Part shown: positions 4,958 through 5,811 of the stretch, in pieces | Numbering within the stretch: position 1 is the first letter of the stretch | How the letters are laid out: every line of letters begins with the position of its first letter | DNA from: an uncultured Anaerolineae bacterium | GTDB lineage: Bacteria > Chloroflexota > Anaerolineae > B4-G1 > DUEL01 | NCBI GenBank assembly: GCA_937942115.1 | Contig: CALDFY010000045.1 | Span: 1-5,811, forward strand | Direction: 5' to 3' | DNA: 5,811 bases | The notes under the pieces: model-generated | What the model saw: only the letters and a program-made list of their open reading frames with translations | The model's database searches: none | Told to the model about the DNA's origin: nothing | Translations under genes and position numbers: made by a program

Positions 4958-5811
4958 GACGACGCCTCCTTCCTTCCCGTTTCCGCCCCCAGACGGCGCA
5001 GGTCCTCCGAGGTTTCGCGGGGGAGATACCGCCGCATCATCGGCTGCTGGGTCATCTCCTCCAGGATTTTCAGGAACTGGTCCACGATTTTCTGCGGCGT
5101 GACCGGCGTGTCGGGGCGGTCCAGTTCCGCCAGTTGCTCCCCCAGTGCCAGGATCAGGTGGGCCTGGGCCTCGGCGCGGGCCTGCTCTATACGCCAGAGC
5201 CGTTCCCGTTGGCCCTCGGCCTGCCGGAGCAGAATCCGACGCACCCAGTCCGCCCGCCAGTTGCGCACGCGCTCCTTCAGGACTTCTTCTCTGACGGGCA
5301 ACAGGTTACTGATCCCCCCGCCGATCAACTGGATGCCGCAGGGCTCCAATTCCTTCCGCAGCCGCTCTCGGAACTCCCGGGCGATGCGGACCCGGGGAGG
5401 CTCTTCGCCCGGGTCGTAGCGGTAGAGGTCGTCAAAGTCGTACTGGGCCAGGATGTCCTGAAGGATGCGGGTGCCGTAGAGTTGGGGAAGTTCGTCCCAG
5501 GCGTGCTGCGGATGGTCGGGGTTCCCGGCCGCCATCATCTGGGCGTGGACGGCCCGGAAGGCCGCGCTCTTGCGGTACGGGAACGGTTCCCCCAGGCGCG
5601 GCGACTGCTCCCCCCGGTCAATCTGGAAGGGGGTGAACGCCAGCACTTTGACCTGGATGCCGTCCCGGGTCAGGCCCTGGACGGTGAACGCGCGCAGTTG
5701 GGGGCGCAGGTCCAGGGTGCGCATCGGACGGTCGGCGAAGCCGGTAAAGGAGAGCCCCGGCCCCTGGGCTCCCTTGAATCGGATTCCATCGGAGACGGCG
5801 ACCGCGTGGTC
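4954..5811 (-). CDS. SPFH/band-7 domain protein, 5' part outside the window
   Basis: The frame stays open from the stop at 4954 to the window edge, giving 285 visible residues. The first internal Met (codon at 5724) is not the real start, because the 29 codons before it (beginning DHAVAVSDGIRF, then GPGLSF) continue the band-7 fold. Visible landmarks, numbered from the edge, are DLRPQ (34-38), VQGLTRDGI (44-52), EPFPY (75-79), ILAQYDFDDL (120-129), NWRADW (184-189) and a charged helix with RIEQARAEAQAHLI (about 207-220). Each has a counterpart in the downstream gene, so the two are diverged paralogues. Its N-terminal membrane anchor, if any, lies outside. It is probably a partner subunit of the downstream protein. 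Confidence 0.82.
   Translation of the reverse strand, partial: DHAVAVSDGIRFKGAQGPGLSFTGFADRPMRTLDLRPQLRAFTVQGLTRDGIQVKVLAFTPFQIDRGEQSPRLGEPFPYRKSAAFRAVHAQMMAAGNPDHPQHAWDELPQLYGTRILQDILAQYDFDDLYRYDPGEEPPRVRIAREFRERLRKELEPCGIQLIGGGISNLLPVREEVLKERVRNWRADWVRRILLRQAEGQRERLWRIEQARAEAQAHLILALGEQLAELDRPDTPVTPQKIVDQFLKILEEMTQQPMMRRYLPRETSEDLRRLGAETGRKEASS
4965..4970 (-). promoter_or_regulatory. Ribosome binding site of the second SPFH gene
   Basis: AGGAGG on the minus strand lies 7 nt before the ATG at 4957 and inside the end of the upstream gene. It is a consensus-strength site that confirms the start and the coupling. Confidence 0.8.

Noticed and set aside
3242..5419. A 725-codon open frame on the plus strand opposite the SPFH and TPR genes
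   Set aside because: It is antisense to three minus-strand genes with clear domains or ribosome binding sites. Its translation is low-complexity Arg/Gly/Pro/Gln-rich with no motif, and long antisense frames are common at this GC content.

Overview
The window looks like a GC-rich bacterial chromosome segment. The best guess is a Chloroflexota (Anaerolineae or Thermoflexia-like) genome. This rests on soft evidence: high GC, a short FmdB-type zinc ribbon with a Cys/Gly/Ser tail, paired membrane SPFH proteins, and hairpin-rich intergenic repeats. No rRNA or other decisive marker is present, so the phylum is an inference.

Layout. Positions 1-693 hold no convincing gene. Most of this stretch is a hairpin-rich element bounded by a long inverted repeat (32-78 and 472-518). 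Inside it are two tandem copies (111-269 and 270-451) of a multi-hairpin unit, and its right arm carries a G-quadruplex-type G-run. A degenerate short-period repeat follows (about 542-617), bracketed by a 10-bp direct repeat. A strong sigma-70-type promoter (646-674) then drives a small plus-strand FmdB-family zinc-ribbon gene (694-924). A bidirectional intrinsic terminator (931-980) separates it from everything else, which is on the minus strand.

Minus strand, in transcription order: a partial SPFH/band-7 gene running off the right edge (4954-5811); a second, paralogous SPFH gene with two predicted membrane helices (3671-4957), coupled to the first by an ATGA overlap; a TPR-repeat protein with an unrecognised C-terminal domain (2672-3595); prmC/hemK, the release-factor glutamine methyltransferase (1639-2517); and a YrdC/TsaC-family threonylcarbamoyl-AMP synthase (1007-1642), coupled to prmC by a GTGA overlap. 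The junctions SPFH/TPR and TPR/prmC each contain an imperfect palindromic or short-period repeat.

Functionally, prmC and yrdC form a translation-quality pair: methylation of the release-factor GGQ motif and tRNA t6A37 synthesis. The two SPFH genes and the TPR gene look like a separate membrane-associated module of unknown function. This module and the double hairpin-array element are the least ordinary parts of the window.
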